IMG/VR virus record: IMGVR_UViG_3300037427_001902
Coordinates: 1 to 58,068 of that record
Direction: 5' to 3' (one strand)
DNA length: 58,068 bases
Origin: a virus
Under the pieces are notes generated by a model. It was not told the origin of the DNA and searched no databases. It was given only the letters and a program-made list of their open reading frames with translations. Position numbers and translations under genes: made by a program. Position 1 is the first letter of the stretch, and the number at the start of each line of letters is the position of its first letter. Shown one piece after another: positions 8,402 through 16,728 of this stretch.

Positions 8402-8725
8402 TTAATCTAACCTTGATCCTGTGTAAAGTGGTGCTTCTGGAATATACTTTTTAACAGTAGACACATACGCATCAGCACCAGCCATTTTAGCACCAACATC
8501 TTGAGTGTAGTTACCACTTGGATTCCAAATTTGAAATCCTCCGTTATAACTTTTCTCAAAACCTTGTGCAATAAAACTTTTGCCTACTTTGGTGTTGCCT
8601 TTAACATTAGCAGTTACCCAAGCAAAGCCACAATTAAATGGATGCTCACCAACTGTATCTAAATAGTGTGCGGTTGCCTGTGCGGCATTTTGTACCGCTT
8701 CATTATGAATTTGTTCTGTCAACAT
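8402..8725 (-). CDS. Conserved small phage protein
   Basis: 107 residues, soluble, rich in Gly, Asn and aromatic residues, with a central WVTANVKGNTKVGKSF and YNGGFQIWNPSGNYTQ. It has the feel of a conserved marine T4-like phage protein, but I know no function. The stop is one base from the neighbouring start codon of the gene at 8727, showing translational coupling. Confidence 0.75.
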   Translation of the reverse strand: MLTEQIHNEAVQNAAQATAHYLDTVGEHPFNCGFAWVTANVKGNTKVGKSFIAQGFEKSYNGGFQIWNPSGNYTQDVGAKMAGADAYVSTVKKYIPEAPLYTGSRLD

Positions 8726-8726
8726 A

Positions 8727-9257
8727 TTATGCTACCTCTGTTTGAAATTGTTCTGTGAAGTTTTTAGCCTGCTCAGTTACATCTTTGAAACCCATTCCAG
8801 CAACAATGTGGAATGTACCGTTGTCTACATCTTGAACAATGTCGCCAACACTTAAAGAATGCATGTCACGGTAAGTAACAACTTCTCCGTCTTTGCGAGT
8901 AATTGTTTTCATTTTAAAACCACTTACATGATTATCAAACACAATATCTTCGTTGCTGTCTTCGTCAAAGTATCTGCCGTTAAGAACAGCAAATACATCT
9001 TCTAGGTTACGAACTAACCATTGCTCGCCATCACCATCAACAAGTCCACCGTCTTTCTTAACTTCACAAACTTTAGTGAAGTGTTGGAAATCTGTGTCTT
9101 TGAACTTAGCCGCATAGTCGTCACCACGTCCATGCATTAATCTCATATATGCTTCGTAGATTGGATACTTGGCTTCAGCACCTGTATGACCATGGTCATT
9201 AGAATTTACAAAGTCTGTAACTTCGTTGCTGAGTTTGATTTGGAAAATATTGTACAT
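8727..9257 (-). CDS. Conserved hypothetical phage protein
   Basis: 176 residues, acidic. It starts MYNIFQIKLSNEVTDF and contains a middle section of DG-rich turns (KKDGGLVDGDGEQW) and a C-terminal beta section (SVGDIVQDVDNGTFHIV) that resembles a small barrel. No catalytic motif is visible. It is first in its operon, 35 bp after a consensus sigma-70 promoter, so probably expressed early. Confidence 0.75.
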   Translation of the reverse strand: MYNIFQIKLSNEVTDFVNSNDHGHTGAEAKYPIYEAYMRLMHGRGDDYAAKFKDTDFQHFTKVCEVKKDGGLVDGDGEQWLVRNLEDVFAVLNGRYFDEDSNEDIVFDNHVSGFKMKTITRKDGEVVTYRDMHSLSVGDIVQDVDNGTFHIVAGMGFKDVTEQAKNFTEQFQTEVA

Positions 9258-9291
9258 AAAAGTCCTACTGCTTAATTGTTAATATGTATAT

Positions 9292-9320
9292 ATTATACCG
9301 GATTTTGGGGGTAGAGTCAA
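9292..9320 (-). promoter_or_regulatory. Sigma-70-type promoter
   Basis: Minus-strand TTGACT (9320-9315), 17 bp, TATAAT (9297-9292), 35 bp before the ATG at 9257. It serves the operon 9257 to 7062. Confidence 0.75.
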
Positions 9321-9373
9321 CCTTTTTCTACCACTTTTTTTGGTAAATTTGGAAGTGTAAGTGCTTGTTTTGG

Positions 9374-10042
9374 TTACGATTTTAAGTCGTTATTAGTACG
9401 AATTATGTGTTTTGCCATGTTTCTAGCACCAGTTCTCCAATTGGATTCCATATCTTCCAAGGTAATTTGCTTACATTGTATAACACGTTCAACTGTTCTG
9501 TAGCCTTGTTCATCATCATCAAAACATTCTAGAACTGCCAGTGCCGCATCTTCTAGTTGTATCATGTTTTCTGTGTTTTTCTGGTGTGAGGATTTTGTTA
9601 GTAAAGGTGTAGCAACATAACTAAAACTAAGATTATACATCTTACACTTTACAGTATCCTCATCTATGAAACTGTTACGAACTACAAAGTTTCTCTGAGT
9701 TTCTTTGCAAGTTAAGTATTGATCCTCAGGTAGTATGCCAGTCATGTATCCACTAATAGAACCAATATTAATTATAATCTTATCTTTGGATTTCCATTCC
9801 TCAAACAAGGCTTTGAGTATTTTGGTTTGGATTTCAGGATAGTATGCATTGTTGACTACAATATCAGGATCAAAGTCTATCAGTTCTTGTATAATCTTAT
9901 CGCCATCGCTGTCTGCAATATTCCAGCCATTACTTTTAGAGTAACCTCTAATTTCTGTACCATTACAAGTTAAGTCAGCAAGGTCTAAAACAGCGGCTCC
10001 AATTCCACTGCTATGTCCTGTGATAGCAATTTTTTTAATCAA
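9374..10042 (-). CDS. Short-chain dehydrogenase/reductase (SDR)
   Basis: 222 residues with all classical SDR signatures: nucleotide loop TGHSSGIG (8-15), NNAYY at 64-68, catalytic Ser in NIGSISG (about 92-98), and YLTCK giving Tyr109 and Lys113. It should be an NAD(P)-dependent oxidoreductase on a small alcohol or sugar; the substrate cannot be told. At 222 residues it is slightly short for the family. The start overlaps the end of 10035-10361 by 8 bases. Possible roles are nucleotide-sugar or cofactor chemistry alongside the other redox enzymes in this genome. Confidence 0.9.
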   Translation of the reverse strand: MIKKIAITGHSSGIGAAVLDLADLTCNGTEIRGYSKSNGWNIADSDGDKIIQELIDFDPDIVVNNAYYPEIQTKILKALFEEWKSKDKIIINIGSISGYMTGILPEDQYLTCKETQRNFVVRNSFIDEDTVKCKMYNLSFSYVATPLLTKSSHQKNTENMIQLEDAALAVLECFDDDEQGYRTVERVIQCKQITLEDMESNWRTGARNMAKHIIRTNNDLKS

Positions 10043-10361
10043 AGTGTTTATCCAGTACGTTTTTAACTTTTTTGTTTGTTAGTTTTTCTACATGGTTTAC
10101 ATCTACTACAATAGTAATCTGTCTCACATTAGAAAAGGTCTGGAGCATAGTGGCCCAAGTCTTATCAGGGGCAGTTGGTAATGGGTCCTTCAGGTCACTA
10201 TGGTCCAATTTTGCTTGAGTGCCGTCAACAAACTCTAATACTATTTGGTCAATCATGTCTAATGGAATAGACTCAGGAAAGACTTCCTTAAGTAATGACT
10301 CAAACTTTTTATTCTTACTATGTTTTGCAACCAATAATATCTTTATGTCGTGAGTTGACAC
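10035..10361 (-). CDS. Hypothetical protein
   Basis: 108 residues, start GTG at 10361 with GGAG 8 bases upstream. Lys-rich at both ends, with a middle IPLDMIDQIVLEFVDG and a strand QITIVVDVNH. No known motif or membrane segment. It overlaps the SDR gene, so the two are translationally coupled, but it gives no clue to the SDR substrate. Confidence 0.7.
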   Translation of the reverse strand: MSTHDIKILLVAKHSKNKKFESLLKEVFPESIPLDMIDQIVLEFVDGTQAKLDHSDLKDPLPTAPDKTWATMLQTFSNVRQITIVVDVNHVEKLTNKKVKNVLDKHFD

Positions 10362-10405
10362 TTTTTAATCTCCTACAATGTTAAGTTTGTTGCTAGTATT
10401 TAGTA

Positions 10406-11050
10406 CTAGGCTTCGGTCTTTGGTGGTCTACCAGGTCCTCTTTTTGGCTTTAATTCTGGAGCCATTTCATATGCTTGGGCCTTCTTAGCCGTCGCTTCAC
10501 TTAACAATGCCTGAGCATCTTCTTCCATTAATGTTGCTTGGTCAATCATAGATTGTGCAATTCCTTCGGAACTTGTTTCTGCTGATGCTTCTGCACTAGC
10601 AACACTTTGTCCGCCTTCAATTAAAGGTACACTACCTGCCGCCTGACTTTCTGCAACCAATGGATCAACTTCTGTTTTTAATGGTGGGTTACTACCTGCA
10701 TTAATATTATTCAATTGTTTATTGATTTCAGTAAGGTCTACTTGCTGATTAGGGAAAGGAGTTAATTTAACCATATCAACTGGAACTTTTTGTAACATTT
10801 TTCTTGAGTGTAATGCTTCAAGCATGTTCTCACCATCACTTAATCTTCTTCTAAAAAAGACTTCACTGATTTCGTTTGATTCTTGTCCTTCAGCACTATC
10901 TACAACTGACATTACGTCATCATGTAAATTACCTTCAAGGTTGCCACTTAAACAAATAAGTGCATTTTCTGGTTCGTCTGGAAGTTCTCTAAAAACTACC
11001 ACACAAGGTTTTTCACCGTAAACTCCAACGTGTTTCATCATATCTGCCAT
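10406..11050 (-). CDS. Conserved phage protein with C-terminal AT-hook
   Basis: 214 residues from the ATG at 11050, one base after the upstream gene's stop. An in-frame extension to 11131 exists but is basic, lacks a ribosome site and overlaps the upstream gene. The N-terminal 90 residues are well structured (start MADMMKHVGVYG, with VVVFRELPDEPENALI), followed by a Gln/Asn linker, an Ala/Glu coiled section (about 150-195) and the tail KPKRGPGRPPK, a canonical AT-hook that binds the DNA minor groove. A DNA-associated structural or regulatory role is likely, exact function unknown. Confidence 0.8.
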   Translation of the reverse strand: MADMMKHVGVYGEKPCVVVFRELPDEPENALICLSGNLEGNLHDDVMSVVDSAEGQESNEISEVFFRRRLSDGENMLEALHSRKMLQKVPVDMVKLTPFPNQQVDLTEINKQLNNINAGSNPPLKTEVDPLVAESQAAGSVPLIEGGQSVASAEASAETSSEGIAQSMIDQATLMEEDAQALLSEATAKKAQAYEMAPELKPKRGPGRPPKTEA

Positions 11051-11051
11051 G

Positions 11052-11354
11052 TTATTCTCCTGTTGGTGCTTCGACTTCTGGAGTCTCTTCACCTTCTGCT
11101 GAACCTGATGCTTCTTGAGCCGCTTGTACACTTGCTAAGAATTTAGTGAGTTTGTTATATAACGCACCAATAGGTTCTAATTCTTGACCTCTAAATGCAC
11201 CTCTACTTGATGCTAGGTCGATAATCTGTGCTAGGCTGTTTAAGTCAACAAGTGAAATACTTTCAACTTGACTTTCTTCAGTACCTGCTTCTGGTTGTGG
11301 TGCATCATCAACAATTTCTTGTGTTTCTGGTGCTACCTGTTCTGCTTTTGCCAT
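11052..11354 (-). CDS. Small acidic conserved phage protein
   Basis: 100 residues. Acidic, disordered N- and C-terminal tails flank a compact helical core (about 33-75: SLVDLNSLAQIIDLASSRG, then FRGQELEPIGALYNKLTKF). Similar small core proteins occur in marine T4-like phages, function unknown. It is followed one base later by the AT-hook protein, suggesting that the acidic and basic proteins work together. A late-like element (CAATAAATA) lies about 45 bp upstream. Confidence 0.75.
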   Translation of the reverse strand: MAKAEQVAPETQEIVDDAPQPEAGTEESQVESISLVDLNSLAQIIDLASSRGAFRGQELEPIGALYNKLTKFLASVQAAQEASGSAEGEETPEVEAPTGE

Positions 11355-11443
11355 TTTTACTGCTCCTTAATTTAGTAAATAATTTTATTACAGCAATATT
11401 TATTGTATGATAACAATAGTTAGGACAATTTTTGGTTAGTTTT

Positions 11444-11653
11444 TTATATGTTTCTGATAACAATTACACCATACAGGTCCATAGCAACGTTATCACAGCC
11501 AATTCTGTCAATAACATTGTATACCAAGTCAATCATCTTCTGACTATTACCGCATATAATTGTTAAAGGAATTTGCGACTGATTTACAAGTATAAAGTTT
11601 TCAACCATATGGTCAACTTCATGATGTCTTACGCCATGTAAATCAAGTCGCAT
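11444..11653 (-). CDS. Minimal Smr-domain protein
   Basis: 69 residues. The opening MRLDLHG and the later strand LTIICGNSQKM match the Smr domain (C-terminal domain of MutS2 and stand-alone Smr proteins), a small endonuclease or RNA-binding fold. The usual second glycine motif GxG is changed to CGNS, so activity is uncertain. The ATG at 11653 overlaps the phosphatase gene by 11 bases; a TTG two codons earlier is also possible. Stand-alone Smr domains are normally near 80 residues, so this is a minimal form. Confidence 0.75.
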   Translation of the reverse strand: MRLDLHGVRHHEVDHMVENFILVNQSQIPLTIICGNSQKMIDLVYNVIDRIGCDNVAMDLYGVIVIRNI

Positions 11654-12371
11654 CTGCAAATGAAACGCATTGCTCTATAACGCCATTGTCATCAAGAACA
11701 ACACCACTAACAAAACCTCCTTTACCAGAGCCAGTGTCAGTAAAAACTACTGTACCACCCTGTGGGTTTTCGCTAATTACAATGTTGTTAATGTTAGAGT
11801 CGAATGCAGGCTCCTCTTGAAAAGGACTTCGGTCATGTCCAACTATTACAGTTTTGCCTTTTGGTATAGCACCAGTCCAAGCATAAGACCTATGTGGATA
11901 CATCTGTCCAAATCTTTCTATGAAAGGTTTAGTTTTATCAGTCTCACCATACAAGTATGTTTTTTTAGTCTTCTTGCTATCAATAGCACCACTCCAATAT
12001 TCTGCACTAAATCCTGCATGAGTAATGTGAGTGTTACCAATAACAACATGCGATGTCATTTTCTCATAGAGTTGTTGCCATGCATCTGCTACTTCAGGGT
12101 CTTGTAATGCTTCTACCGTCTTATCCATTGTGTGAATAACTGAAACATCATTACCTAAAGAATATCTGTAAATTTTGTTATCGTGGTTGCCTTCGATAAA
12201 TTGTGCATTAGATAGAGAATTAGCAAGTAGAATAACCTCTGCTGGTGCAGGGCCATAGTCTACTAAGTCACCAACGAAAATTAATTGTAGGTCTTTGCCC
12301 ACAGCATAGTCCACCACTTTACGCATGTAATGGATTTCGTTGTGTATGTCTCCTACGACTAAATATCCCAC
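11643..12371 (-). CDS. Calcineurin-like metallophosphoesterase
   Basis: 242 residues with the metallophosphatase motifs in order: VGDIHNE (Asp8, His10), VGDLVDYGP (Asp35), EGNHD (Asn62, His63), then VVIGNTHITHAG and VIVGHD with the distal histidines. It resembles the PPP/ApaH-like group (protein Ser/Thr phosphatase or diadenosine tetraphosphatase) in motif spacing. Phage members dephosphorylate proteins or nucleotides; the substrate is not determinable here. A strong sigma-70 promoter (12398-12426) is 27 bp upstream. Confidence 0.9.
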   Translation of the reverse strand: MGYLVVGDIHNEIHYMRKVVDYAVGKDLQLIFVGDLVDYGPAPAEVILLANSLSNAQFIEGNHDNKIYRYSLGNDVSVIHTMDKTVEALQDPEVADAWQQLYEKMTSHVVIGNTHITHAGFSAEYWSGAIDSKKTKKTYLYGETDKTKPFIERFGQMYPHRSYAWTGAIPKGKTVIVGHDRSPFQEEPAFDSNINNIVISENPQGGTVVFTDTGSGKGGFVSGVVLDDNGVIEQCVSFADAT

Positions 12372-12397
12372 GTTTCTAACTCCTAACTAATACATAT

Positions 12398-12426
12398 ATT
12401 ATACTAAATCTTTGGTCTCAAGTCAA
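12398..12426 (-). promoter_or_regulatory. Sigma-70-type promoter
   Basis: Minus-strand TTGACT (12426-12421), 17 bp, TATAAT (12403-12398), just upstream of the metallophosphoesterase gene. A CATAAATA late-like octamer (12435-12428) abuts it, so the gene may have both early and late starts. Confidence 0.75.
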
Positions 12427-13007
12427 GTATTTATGACAAGATTAACTGCTTCTTGTATGCTTAGATGTTGATATTGTGGTATTTGATTAATGTAATTGTA
12501 CATACGTTTTGGCTGGTTTTTTTCGTCTTTATCCTTAATTTCTTGCAAGGTAATGTCGTATCCAGGATTAACTTCTTTCATCTCTGATATTATGCTATCA
12601 ACAAAATTTAAATGATTGTGATGTGCTATTATTTGTGCTACGTCTGATACCACAATATTAGTAGGAGTATCTTCCCAATCCTCTGCAATAGTTGTTTCCT
12701 GACTTGCAGATATTAAATCTAATATATGTTCTACTCTAGGTCTACTTAGATAATATACTTCAGCATGAGGGAGATTACTTTTTAGCCAGGTGTTACCTAA
12801 GTCATGTTTCCAGTCATAAGGTACTTGGATTTTTGCAATACAGTTATTAGATTTCCACTTATTGCAAAAGTCATTATAGTATTGTGTAGATGTAAGTGCA
12901 ACATTAAAGTCCTCATATAAATTATAATCTATATTATTAGCATCTTTTAAACGTTCACTTACATAAGTTGATCCAGACCTTAATGCAGATACAACTAAGA
13001 CATTCAT
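12423..13007 (-). CDS. Sulfotransferase-like P-loop protein
   Basis: 194 residues. The N-terminal VVSALRSGSTYVSERL matches the 5'-phosphosulfate-binding loop of PAPS-dependent sulfotransferases (R-S-G-S-T), and VYYLSRPRVEHI near residue 90 matches the 3'-phosphate loop. It is shorter than typical sulfotransferases (about 250 residues or more). Its start overlaps the amidinotransferase stop by 4 bases (ATGA type), so the two are coupled and may modify the same small molecule or glycan. Acceptor unknown. Confidence 0.65.
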   Translation of the reverse strand: MNVLVVSALRSGSTYVSERLKDANNIDYNLYEDFNVALTSTQYYNDFCNKWKSNNCIAKIQVPYDWKHDLGNTWLKSNLPHAEVYYLSRPRVEHILDLISASQETTIAEDWEDTPTNIVVSDVAQIIAHHNHLNFVDSIISEMKEVNPGYDITLQEIKDKDEKNQPKRMYNYINQIPQYQHLSIQEAVNLVINT

Positions 13008-14071
13008 CTATATGACTCTAAGGTACCTTCCCTAACTAAGTCTTGACTCACACAATGTGGACCGCCTGCTAGAGTTCTCATATGACGCATTTGGACAGGT
13101 ACAGGTGTTATGCCATTTTGTTCCATGGCTTTCATTAAATGTATTTCTTCACTTGGTACTAAAACAGTATTAGGGTCAATAGAAAGTACATTCATTCCTA
13201 TCCAATCACTTGCCGGAGCATAATCTTCTAAGCAAGGTTGCCCTACACACATCTCTTCCGAGTACCATATTTTGTCCCATGATTTAAATAACTTAGGTAC
13301 TTTATCTTTGTCTACCCTACTTGAATTTAACACTACAAGCCCAGGACGTAACGGCATAATTGTACTGTCTACATGAGCCCAACTATATAAATCGTGCATT
13401 GTGTGAACTTTAAATGCGTCTCCGAGGGTGTTTTGTAGCCATTTAGCACCTTGCTCATTGCCTGTATTTGATATTAAATAAAGGATATCATATCCACATC
13501 TAATTAAATTAGCAGGGTCTAATATAGGTTCATTATTGTTTACACTTGGATCTCTACCTGGCTGTATTTTATACAAGTCATCTTGTAACATAGGCTTTGG
13601 CATAGGTAACCACTTAGCACCTTGCATACTTTTTTCTTTAAACAATTTATTAAACAAGAATGTCTCATGATATCTTGCTCTTAAACTCATAGCACCTTCT
13701 ATAATAGTATCGCCTATTACAGTTATACTATCACGTGGACAGTATGCTTCGTATTGTTGTGACTCCCATAAGCCATTGGAAACAGTACTAGCGAAGTCTA
13801 TGACACTTGTATCGGGTCTGTGTACCTTTACATCTGCCTGTTCTAGTATGTGAACTAGTGCAGATAAGTCCTCTTCTGCTTCATGATATACATGCTCTGG
13901 GTATCTACCCTTAGGCATTTTTGCATACTCTTCAGCACTTAGATTGGCATAGTTGGTTGCATGATGACTTAAATCATGTTCAGGTATGTTGGCATTTTTT
14001 GCCGTTCCAATTATTATTTCTTTAAGGGGGTCCCACTCGTTACAGGACCAAAGATTGCTATTAGGTTTCAT
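13004..14071 (-). CDS. Glycine/inosamine-type amidinotransferase
   Basis: 355 residues, similar in length to bacterial amidinotransferases. The N-terminus (SNLWSCNEWDPLKEIIIGTA) is the typical 'NEWDPLEEVIVG' start of this family. The catalytic set is visible: a His/Asp strand (AHVDSTIMPLRPG) and the C-terminal nucleophile in AGGPHCVSQD (Cys340, 16 residues from the end as in human AGAT). The enzyme moves an amidino group from arginine to an amine, making guanidino compounds such as guanidinoacetate. It is paired with a sulfotransferase-like gene. Its role in infection is unknown; arginine redirection or guanidino decoration are options. Confidence 0.88.
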   Translation of the reverse strand: MKPNSNLWSCNEWDPLKEIIIGTAKNANIPEHDLSHHATNYANLSAEEYAKMPKGRYPEHVYHEAEEDLSALVHILEQADVKVHRPDTSVIDFASTVSNGLWESQQYEAYCPRDSITVIGDTIIEGAMSLRARYHETFLFNKLFKEKSMQGAKWLPMPKPMLQDDLYKIQPGRDPSVNNNEPILDPANLIRCGYDILYLISNTGNEQGAKWLQNTLGDAFKVHTMHDLYSWAHVDSTIMPLRPGLVVLNSSRVDKDKVPKLFKSWDKIWYSEEMCVGQPCLEDYAPASDWIGMNVLSIDPNTVLVPSEEIHLMKAMEQNGITPVPVQMRHMRTLAGGPHCVSQDLVREGTLESYR

Positions 14072-14348
14072 TAACGATATTTATCGAATGTATAGGCGGT
14101 GCGTCTTCCAGTTCTGGTTCGCAATATTGCCTAACACTCATAATATCATTTGCACTTTCTAAATATAATATCCAACCACCATTGTGTTTAACTACACAAA
14201 ATGTACCAGTTGCATTTTCATCTAACCATTCAACAAGTTCATAACTGTCTGTATAATACTTGTTGGTAATCATTTCAACCATTTTGTCTGTACCTTTTAA
14301 CAGTACAAATTCGTCTTCAGTTAAACGATTAAATTTTTTAATAAACAT
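14061..14348 (-). CDS. Hypothetical protein
   Basis: 95 residues, soluble, mixed alpha/beta, with ELVEWLDENATGTFCVVKHN and GGWILYLESANDI. No family recognised. It overlaps the small membrane protein gene upstream and the amidinotransferase downstream by 11 bases each, so it is read as part of one coupled operon beginning at the VWA protein gene. Confidence 0.7.
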   Translation of the reverse strand: MFIKKFNRLTEDEFVLLKGTDKMVEMITNKYYTDSYELVEWLDENATGTFCVVKHNGGWILYLESANDIMSVRQYCEPELEDAPPIHSINIVNET

Positions 14349-14490
14349 GATATATTATCCAATTACAAATTACTAAGAATGCTACAAATCCTAAACAGAT
14401 TACAGCAAACTTAAATATGTATTCTAATATAGTTGGTAAGAATTTAAATAATAAAAACGCCAACGCAATAAATCCAATTACTTCTAACAT
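14338..14490 (-). CDS. Small membrane protein (50 aa)
   Basis: 50 residues that are almost entirely hydrophobic: MLEVIGFIALAFLLF at the start, then FKFAVICLGFVAFLVIC near the end, so one or two membrane spans. The start codon overlaps the stop of the VWA protein gene by one base (TAATG), and its end overlaps the next start by 11 bases. The tight coupling on both sides is the main argument that it is real. No homologue recognised. Confidence 0.7.
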   Translation of the reverse strand: MLEVIGFIALAFLLFKFLPTILEYIFKFAVICLGFVAFLVICNWIIYHVY

Positions 14491-15821
14491 TAATCTTCCC
14501 TCTCATATGGTACAGTTATACCAAAAGGTGCAACAGGTGTTTGACCTCCAAAGCCTCCACCATGCACAATAAACAAAGTATCACAGTAAGATTCATCGCC
14601 CCAACTGTTCCAAGGGTAACCATCTGTGAACATAATAAACTTCTTAGGCACAATACCTTCTTCTTTAAACCAATCGTAACAACAATCAAAGTCAGTACCA
14701 CCACCGCCCATGATATCGTAGTCCATAAACTCTTCCATATTGTGTTCAGTAAACACTTGTGGATTATGAACTTCTGTATCAAAGCAGAATAAATGTATAC
14801 GGAAGTCGCTGTATTGTTCCATACAACCTTTTACTTCACTAAGAATATCACGACCCATTGCATCTGACATTGAACCTGACGTATCCATACCCATTGCAAT
14901 ATCAATTGTTTGCTCACGGTCCATACCAGGTAACCAAATACCACTATCCATTCCTTTACGTGAAGGAGTGTTAAAAGAGTAATCACTTCTCATTACTGAT
15001 TGAATTTGTTGTGGTAGCAATTCTCTCCAACTAAGTTGTGGATTAACTAAATCGTTAACTAGTCTTTTAATGCCACTAGGCAAGTTACCAGCACCAGCCG
15101 CCTTAGCCGCCTGGATAGTTGCATTCTTAAATGATTCTTTAATAGAACGTTTCTCTTCATCAGTGTATCTTACAGGACCTTTACTACCATCATTGTCACC
15201 ACCACCATCTTGATTACCTTCTGGTCCACCTGACTGTTCGTCATCACCGTCACCCATATCTAAATGTACATCAAGTGTAGACATGTCAATGACACGACCT
15301 TCTTCTTCAGCCTGCTTAAATAAGTCTTCGTAAACTTCTTCTGAAGACCACTTTTGATATTTGTAATCAAAACATATATCAACTAATGTAATCTTCTCAC
15401 CTACATTGGCTTCTACTAGATCCATATTTACCACATAGTCATTTGCTATGTTCCAAAGCATAGGATCTTTACTACCTCTACGACCAAAGTGGTCATAAAC
15501 ACAATGCTCAACTTCGTGACCCCAAAGGAAAACTAAGTTAGGTAATGATAACGCAGATATAAAATCCTTGTTGTAATAAAAATATTTGCCATCAGTTGCG
15601 GCAGTTGGACACCATTCACTAGCATCTTTAAATTCTAATCTACATGCAAGGTTGCCGTAGAAAGGACATTGCAGAAGCATATTAATACGAGTTGATATCA
15701 AACGATCCTCAACTTCTTTATCTGTTAGTTTGGATTCAGGAATGTTAGCAATAGCCTTATGAGCAGTATCTTTTGGATTGCTACTAATCTTTGGCTGTTT
15801 TGCTTCTAATATGTCTGTCAT
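14490..15821 (-). CDS. VWA-domain protein with metallopeptidase-like N-terminus
   Basis: 443 residues. The N-terminal part has HEVEH (102-106), a zinc metallopeptidase HExxH motif, in the context expected of the DUF2201-type domain. An acidic Gly/Asp/Gln linker (about 188-215) follows. The C-terminal part is a VWA-like domain with the MIDAS motif MDTSGSMSD (312-320) and a later TDG. Such proteins partner MoxR AAA+ ATPases, and the MoxR gene lies 0.9 kb upstream with a nearly identical promoter. The pair resembles chelatase-like CobS/CobT or MoxR-VWA complex-remodelling machines. Target unknown. Confidence 0.88.
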   Translation of the reverse strand: MTDILEAKQPKISSNPKDTAHKAIANIPESKLTDKEVEDRLISTRINMLLQCPFYGNLACRLEFKDASEWCPTAATDGKYFYYNKDFISALSLPNLVFLWGHEVEHCVYDHFGRRGSKDPMLWNIANDYVVNMDLVEANVGEKITLVDICFDYKYQKWSSEEVYEDLFKQAEEEGRVIDMSTLDVHLDMGDGDDEQSGGPEGNQDGGGDNDGSKGPVRYTDEEKRSIKESFKNATIQAAKAAGAGNLPSGIKRLVNDLVNPQLSWRELLPQQIQSVMRSDYSFNTPSRKGMDSGIWLPGMDREQTIDIAMGMDTSGSMSDAMGRDILSEVKGCMEQYSDFRIHLFCFDTEVHNPQVFTEHNMEEFMDYDIMGGGGTDFDCCYDWFKEEGIVPKKFIMFTDGYPWNSWGDESYCDTLFIVHGGGFGGQTPVAPFGITVPYERED

Positions 15822-15854
15822 AAAATGCTCCTACACACTTAACTTATATATACA

Positions 15855-15882
15855 ATTATACGCCTTTTTAAGTCAAAGTCAA
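15855..15882 (-). promoter_or_regulatory. Sigma-70-type promoter for VWA protein
   Basis: Minus-strand TTGACT (15882-15877), 16 bp, TATAAT (15860-15855). A second TTGACT lies just downstream (15876-15871). The spacer end AAAAAGGCG and the flanks are shared with the MoxR promoter at 17868-17895. Confidence 0.75.
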
Positions 15883-15906
15883 CCTTTTTTTACCATAAAT
15901 AATGGT

Positions 15907-16626
15907 ATGAAAGGACATTTAGGAGTAGTTGGAGACAGTTTTACATGCATATATGACCAGTGGAATTTAGATGACCACTTTTCATATCAACTTGGACAAC
16001 ATTTGGACATGCAGGTATCTTGCTTAGGTAGAGGAGGTGCAGATACTGTATATATTCACACCCAAATGAAATATGCTGTTGAAAAACTAGGTGTCACTCA
16101 CCTAGTTATATGGTGCACAACACCTGACAGATTTACGTTTCCAGTAAACACTAATCCAGCCGATGCAGAATCTTTAAATGGAGATTTGACTGCAAACAAA
16201 ATCATTAATCATACTAACCTAGATGAAGTTCCGTATGTATATGATGATTACGATCCTAAATTTGTTAGTGACCACTATACTTCTATAGATAATAGAATGG
16301 AAATGACTGAAGAATGGAAGTATGCTTACAGACAATACATGATTAAATTATACGATCCTGCTATTATGAAATACCATAAACAAGTTTACTTAGAAAATAT
16401 GTATTACTATTGTGAAAGAAATAAAATTAAAACGGTTATGGTAGATATGTATCCAGGAACAATTGAAGTTATGCCTTCGGAGTATGTTACATACTTGAAT
16501 GATATTCCTGTTGATTTACATCTACCGGGTCCAAAAGGTCAAATTGAGTCAGCCGGATCTCCTAATCATATGGATAAACCGGGTCACATCAATCTATCGA
16601 ACTTTTTAAAATCTTACTTTATTTAA
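15907..16626 (+). CDS. SGNH/GDSL-hydrolase-like protein
   Basis: 239 residues. GVVGDSFT (block I, Ser11 as nucleophile) opens the protein; a conserved Gly follows in LGRGGADTVY; block V is suggested by NHMDKPGHINLSNF near the end (Asp and His). This is the arrangement of SGNH esterases and acetyl-transferases acting on polysaccharides or lipids. The start is the ATG at 15907, only 5 bp after a CATAAATA element, so the message may be nearly leaderless. It is a single plus-strand gene placed between the divergent VWA and convergent MoxR operons. Confidence 0.7.
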   Translation: MKGHLGVVGDSFTCIYDQWNLDDHFSYQLGQHLDMQVSCLGRGGADTVYIHTQMKYAVEKLGVTHLVIWCTTPDRFTFPVNTNPADAESLNGDLTANKIINHTNLDEVPYVYDDYDPKFVSDHYTSIDNRMEMTEEWKYAYRQYMIKLYDPAIMKYHKQVYLENMYYYCERNKIKTVMVDMYPGTIEVMPSEYVTYLNDIPVDLHLPGPKGQIESAGSPNHMDKPGHINLSNFLKSYFI

Positions 16627-16629
16627 GCC

Positions 16630-16655
16630 AAAAAAAACCCTCTCCGAAGAGAGGG
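16630..16655 (-). terminator. Intrinsic terminator after MoxR gene
   Basis: Minus-strand RNA: CCCTCTC-TTCG-GAGAGGG followed by eight U. A perfect 7-bp GC-rich stem with a UUCG tetraloop. On the plus strand no U-run follows, so it serves the minus strand. Confidence 0.92.
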
Positions 16656-16728
16656 TAAAACTGTCACTGCTAGGTTGTAGGAGTAACGATGTAGGATACA
16701 GTAACAGTTTTGACTGGTTGGCTTGTTC

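Noticed and set aside
14078-14085. GATAAATA octamer just before the amidinotransferase start
   Set aside because: It lies inside the upstream gene, 6 bp from the ATG; chance occurrence in AT-rich coding sequence is likely.
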